From NCBI RefSeq assembly GCF_005221325.1, contig NZ_CP039892.1, positions 1 to 64,000 on the forward strand: a stretch of 64,000 nucleotides of DNA, given 5' to 3'. Position numbers and translations under genes: made by a program. Positions 61,403-64,000 of the stretch are shown in pieces. Under the pieces are notes generated by a model. That model saw only the letters and a program-made list of their open reading frames with translations, was not told the DNA's origin and searched no databases. Each line of letters opens with the position of its first letter. Positions within the stretch are counted from its first letter, which is position 1. This stretch comes from Agrobacterium tumefaciens. GTDB taxonomy: Bacteria; Pseudomonadota; Alphaproteobacteria; Rhizobiales; Rhizobiaceae.

Positions 61403-62211
61403 TAGGCCGACTGCTGATGACAGCGGCCTTCGTGGCCGCAATGATGACTCACGCCTCGGCGGCTCAACAGCCTAAGCCGGGTAGCCTCGACGCTCGTGTG
61501 ACGAGCGTCGTCTACCAGCCGAACAACGTGGTGAAAGTGTCTGCTACCTACGGGATCTCGACCATGATCATCTTCGATGAAGATGAGAAATTCGAAACGA
61601 TCTCTCTCGGGGACAACGACAGCTGGCAAGTCGCACCCTCCGAGAAAGGCAACATTCTTTTCGTGAAGCCTATCGCAAAAGACGTGTCCACCAACATGAA
61701 CGTGGTCACGAGTAAGCGTATCTACTTCCTCGAACTGAACGATTATGCTCCGACGGATGGTAAAAAGGTCTTCGGTATCCGGTTTGTTTACCCGGAAAAG
61801 GATCTCAACGCTTCTCTGCGAAAAGAGGCGGAGTTTCGGGCCGCAAATCCGAACATCAGCAATATCGACAAAGAGAATGTGAATATCGATTACTCATTCT
61901 CCGGTGATCCGGCCTTGAAGCCCACAATGGTCTTCGATGACGGTAAAAAAACATTCTTCAAATTTCGGGCCGGTCGCGTGCCTGCAATCTTTACGGTACA
62001 GTCAGATTTCTCCGAAACTCTGCGCAACTTCCGCAAGGAAGGCGAATACATCGTTGTTGATGGCACTGCCACGCAATACACCCTGCGTGATGGTGATCAG
62101 TGGACGTGCATCTTCAACCTTCGCAAGCCCGACTTCGCCGCTCCGGATCCCGATATCATGGCGCCGAAACCTGATCCCGATGCGAGCAAGCGTAGAAGGA
62201 GCGGCAACTAA
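61399..62211 (+). CDS. virB9: VirB9-like channel protein
   Basis: A 270-residue exported protein. A signal peptide is cleaved near ASAAQ. The N-terminal domain has LDARVTSVVYQPNNVVKVSA and VKPIAKDVSTNMNVVT. The C-terminal domain has NIDYSFSGD and PAIFTV. It builds the outer-membrane core complex with VirB7 and VirB10. An ATG at 61318 would run inside virB8 and is rejected. Confidence 0.9.
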   Translation: MIGRLLMTAAFVAAMMTHASAAQQPKPGSLDARVTSVVYQPNNVVKVSATYGISTMIIFDEDEKFETISLGDNDSWQVAPSEKGNILFVKPIAKDVSTNMNVVTSKRIYFLELNDYAPTDGKKVFGIRFVYPEKDLNASLRKEAEFRAANPNISNIDKENVNIDYSFSGDPALKPTMVFDDGKKTFFKFRAGRVPAIFTVQSDFSETLRNFRKEGEYIVVDGTATQYTLRDGDQWTCIFNLRKPDFAAPDPDIMAPKPDPDASKRRRSGN

Positions 62212-63422
62212 TGAAGCGTAGCCCCGAACTCGAAGCGATGGCCGCAGCTGACAATAGCGATGTCAGCAACCAGAACGCCAAACGCAACCAGACAGCCGGT
62301 ATGGCTGCACTTCTCATATTCGGCGTGATTGCGGCCTACATGGTTCTTGCCACCTCTGGTGAAACCCCTCGGGATAATCCTCAGTCCGACGAGGAGTTTC
62401 AGACGACGACCTTCCGACCACCGAACTTTGTTCGCGATGGCGAGCAGGAGCCCGTGCAGGAAGAGCAGCCGATTGTTCAGCTGCCGCCACCACCTCCACC
62501 GCCGCCGCCTCCACAGACGGATACGACAACGTTCAATGTGCCGCCGCCACCAGAGGTCGTTCAGCCTCCGGAAGCAGCTCCCGTCGAAGAGGTGTTTCCT
62601 GAGCGGTTCAAATCGAGGCTCATCACCTTGGACCAGAATCGCGGCGGAAACCCGAATGATTCCTTGACGGGCAACGGCGGCACACCGCTGACTGTGGCTG
62701 GCGAAGACCGGAATAGCCAATATCTTTCGTCTGCCAGTGCGATCGGTGATCGCAGTGCGAAGGCACGTCAGATCAAGCGTATCGATGCCATGATCCCCGA
62801 GGGCACTTTGATACCCGGCATTTTGGAAACGGCAATTGTTTCCGACCTTCCGGGCCAGATTCGTGCGATCACCTCCCAAGATGTCTATTCCTTTGACGGG
62901 CGTCGGGTCCTGATCCCGACAGGCACGCGGTTGATCGGCGAGTATCAGTCTGAGGTGACACGCGGGCAAAAGCGCATCTTCGTCGTATGGACGCGCCTTA
63001 TCCGTGATGATGGTGTTTCTGTCCGGCTCAACTCTATGGGCGCTGATAGCCTCGGTCGCTCTGGTCTTACTGGTCATGTCGACAACAAGTTCCGTGAGCG
63101 GTTCGGTGCCTCGATTTTGCTTTCGATCGTCGGCGGTGGCGCAAGCTATCTGACGGGTTATGGCAGCGACTCCACTGCTGGATCTAATAACGATGATGCG
63201 CAACGCGCTTCCGAGCTGGCCCGCGAGACGATCGCTCAAACCTTCAGCGACATGGCGAACACCGTCCTGTCGGAAAATCTTCGGATTCCGCCGACGATAA
63301 GCGTCGCCCAGGGCGAGCGGATCTTCATTTTCGTTCGTCAGGACCTCGATTTTAGCGAGATGTATGACGATCCTGTCACGGAAGCGATGAAGGAGATTAA
63401 ACGTGAACGCGCCGGCAAGTAA
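62211..63422 (+). CDS. virB10: VirB10-like core protein
   Basis: A 403-residue protein: a cytoplasmic N-terminus, a membrane helix (about 29-47), a Pro-rich stretch with nine consecutive Pro near residue 90, and the C-terminal TrbI domain with GTLIPGILETAI, IPTGTRLIGEY and ERIFIFVRQDLDF. It spans both membranes and senses energy from the ATPases. The start overlaps the virB9 stop by one base. Confidence 0.95.
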   Translation: MKRSPELEAMAAADNSDVSNQNAKRNQTAGMAALLIFGVIAAYMVLATSGETPRDNPQSDEEFQTTTFRPPNFVRDGEQEPVQEEQPIVQLPPPPPPPPPPQTDTTTFNVPPPPEVVQPPEAAPVEEVFPERFKSRLITLDQNRGGNPNDSLTGNGGTPLTVAGEDRNSQYLSSASAIGDRSAKARQIKRIDAMIPEGTLIPGILETAIVSDLPGQIRAITSQDVYSFDGRRVLIPTGTRLIGEYQSEVTRGQKRIFVVWTRLIRDDGVSVRLNSMGADSLGRSGLTGHVDNKFRERFGASILLSIVGGGASYLTGYGSDSTAGSNNDDAQRASELARETIAQTFSDMANTVLSENLRIPPTISVAQGERIFIFVRQDLDFSEMYDDPVTEAMKEIKRERAGK

Positions 63423-64000
63423 CGCGACAGCTCATGATCCACACTACTTCCTGACACGCTCCCTAGAGCCGATCAGGAGGTTTTTGGACGATCCCAAGGT
63501 GGTGGAAATTGCCATAAACAAACCGGGCCATGTGTACGTGGAACGGTTTGGCTCCGATCACATGGAGCATCATATTATCGAAGAGCTGACGGCCGGTGAA
63601 ATTGAGAACATAGGCGAGCGCGTTGCTGCGGCGACGAAGCAGTTTCTAAATGCTGCCAACCCTATATTGAGCGGTGCGCTTCCCACAGGGGAGCGCATTC
63701 AGGTCGTATTGCCGCCTGCGGCCGCTGATGGCGGCTCCATCACCATTCGAAAACAGGTAATCCAGAATTTTTCTCTCGAGGATTACCGGGACAATGGGTC
63801 GCTCGACAAAGTTGCTGTCGCGGTGGGAGGGTTGAGCGACGTCGATCGCGAATTGATAGGATATCTTCGGAACGGCGAGATTTACGAGTTCATCCATACC
63901 GCGATCACGAAACGCGTCTCTATCCTGATTAGTGGCGGTACATCTTCAGGAAAGACGACGTTCCTGAATGCGTGCCTAAATTCGGTCGATTTGAATGAAC
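63403..64000 (+). CDS. virB11: VirB11-family ATPase (cut by the window end)
   Basis: The first 199 residues of a VirB11 secretion ATPase. An N-terminal domain with VVEIAINKPGHVYVERF and Walker A GGTSSGKT at about 178-185 are visible. The GTG start lies inside virB10 with GGAG seven bases upstream. The C-terminal half lies beyond the window. Confidence 0.9.
   Translation, partial: MNAPASNATAHDPHYFLTRSLEPIRRFLDDPKVVEIAINKPGHVYVERFGSDHMEHHIIEELTAGEIENIGERVAAATKQFLNAANPILSGALPTGERIQVVLPPAAADGGSITIRKQVIQNFSLEDYRDNGSLDKVAVAVGGLSDVDRELIGYLRNGEIYEFIHTAITKRVSILISGGTSSGKTTFLNACLNSVDLNE

Noticed and set aside
62208..63239. A 343-codon minus-strand frame inside virB10
   Set aside because: Arg-rich shadow of the virB10 coding strand.
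1..64000. CRISPR arrays, rRNA or tRNA genes
   Set aside because: No regularly spaced repeats, rRNA stretches or cloverleaf-forming segments with TTCGA-type loops were seen by eye.

Overview
The window looks like part of a large conjugative plasmid from an alphaproteobacterium of the order Hyphomicrobiales (Rhizobium/Agrobacterium/Ochrobactrum-like). The evidence is a RepC-type replication initiator, a VirC1/VirC2-like pair, an almost complete VirB-type type IV secretion operon, an alphaproteobacterial SOS box (GTTC-N7-GTTC), and DUF736, ArdC, SRAP and ImuA genes typical of such plasmids. No tRNA, rRNA or CRISPR array was seen. No relaxase or VirD4 coupling protein lies in the window.

Layout. 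0-5 kb: VirC1/VirC2-like genes, an XRE regulator with a triple operator, an ArdC-like antirestriction protein, a Fic toxin with its small antitoxin, and DUF736. 5-10.2 kb: an SNase-like nuclease, RepC with a probable counter-transcribed RNA, and a large ParB-like protein. 10.5-25.7 kb: a stretch bounded by two ~315-bp direct repeats about 97% identical, holding a short RepC-like gene, an ATP-dependent DNA ligase, an RcgA/RcgR-like pair (membrane protein plus alpha/beta hydrolase), VapBC, many small plasmid proteins, a second XRE regulator, and an Mrr-type nuclease. 25.7-36.4 kb: a frameshifted umuD, umuC and imuA behind an SOS box, a winged-helix gene, a TIR-receiver fusion, SRAP, CsbD, and small proteins.

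36.4-49.1 kb: an island bounded by a decayed resolvase end and an intact resolvase with its res site. It carries a PhzE-like aminodeoxyisochorismate synthase, an adenylate-forming enzyme, an FMN monooxygenase, two FAD oxidases, a D-2-hydroxyacid dehydrogenase, a GpsA-like dehydrogenase and an intact FtsI-type penicillin-binding protein. It reads as an unrecognised chorismate-derived biosynthetic cluster with a possible target-duplication resistance gene.

49.1-64 kb: an operon of exported accessory proteins, including three SNase-fold proteins, diverges from the virB operon (lytic transglycosylase, VirB2, B3, B4, a second transglycosylase, B5, B7-like, B6, B8, B9, B10, and a B11 cut by the window end).

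How it fits together. The XRE regulator at 1756-2274 has three copies of a CCAAATTGG-type operator in its own promoter. Similar sites lie upstream of repC and in the virB divergent promoter, so one regulator may couple replication and transfer. Function assignments come from reading protein motifs by eye. No database search was run.
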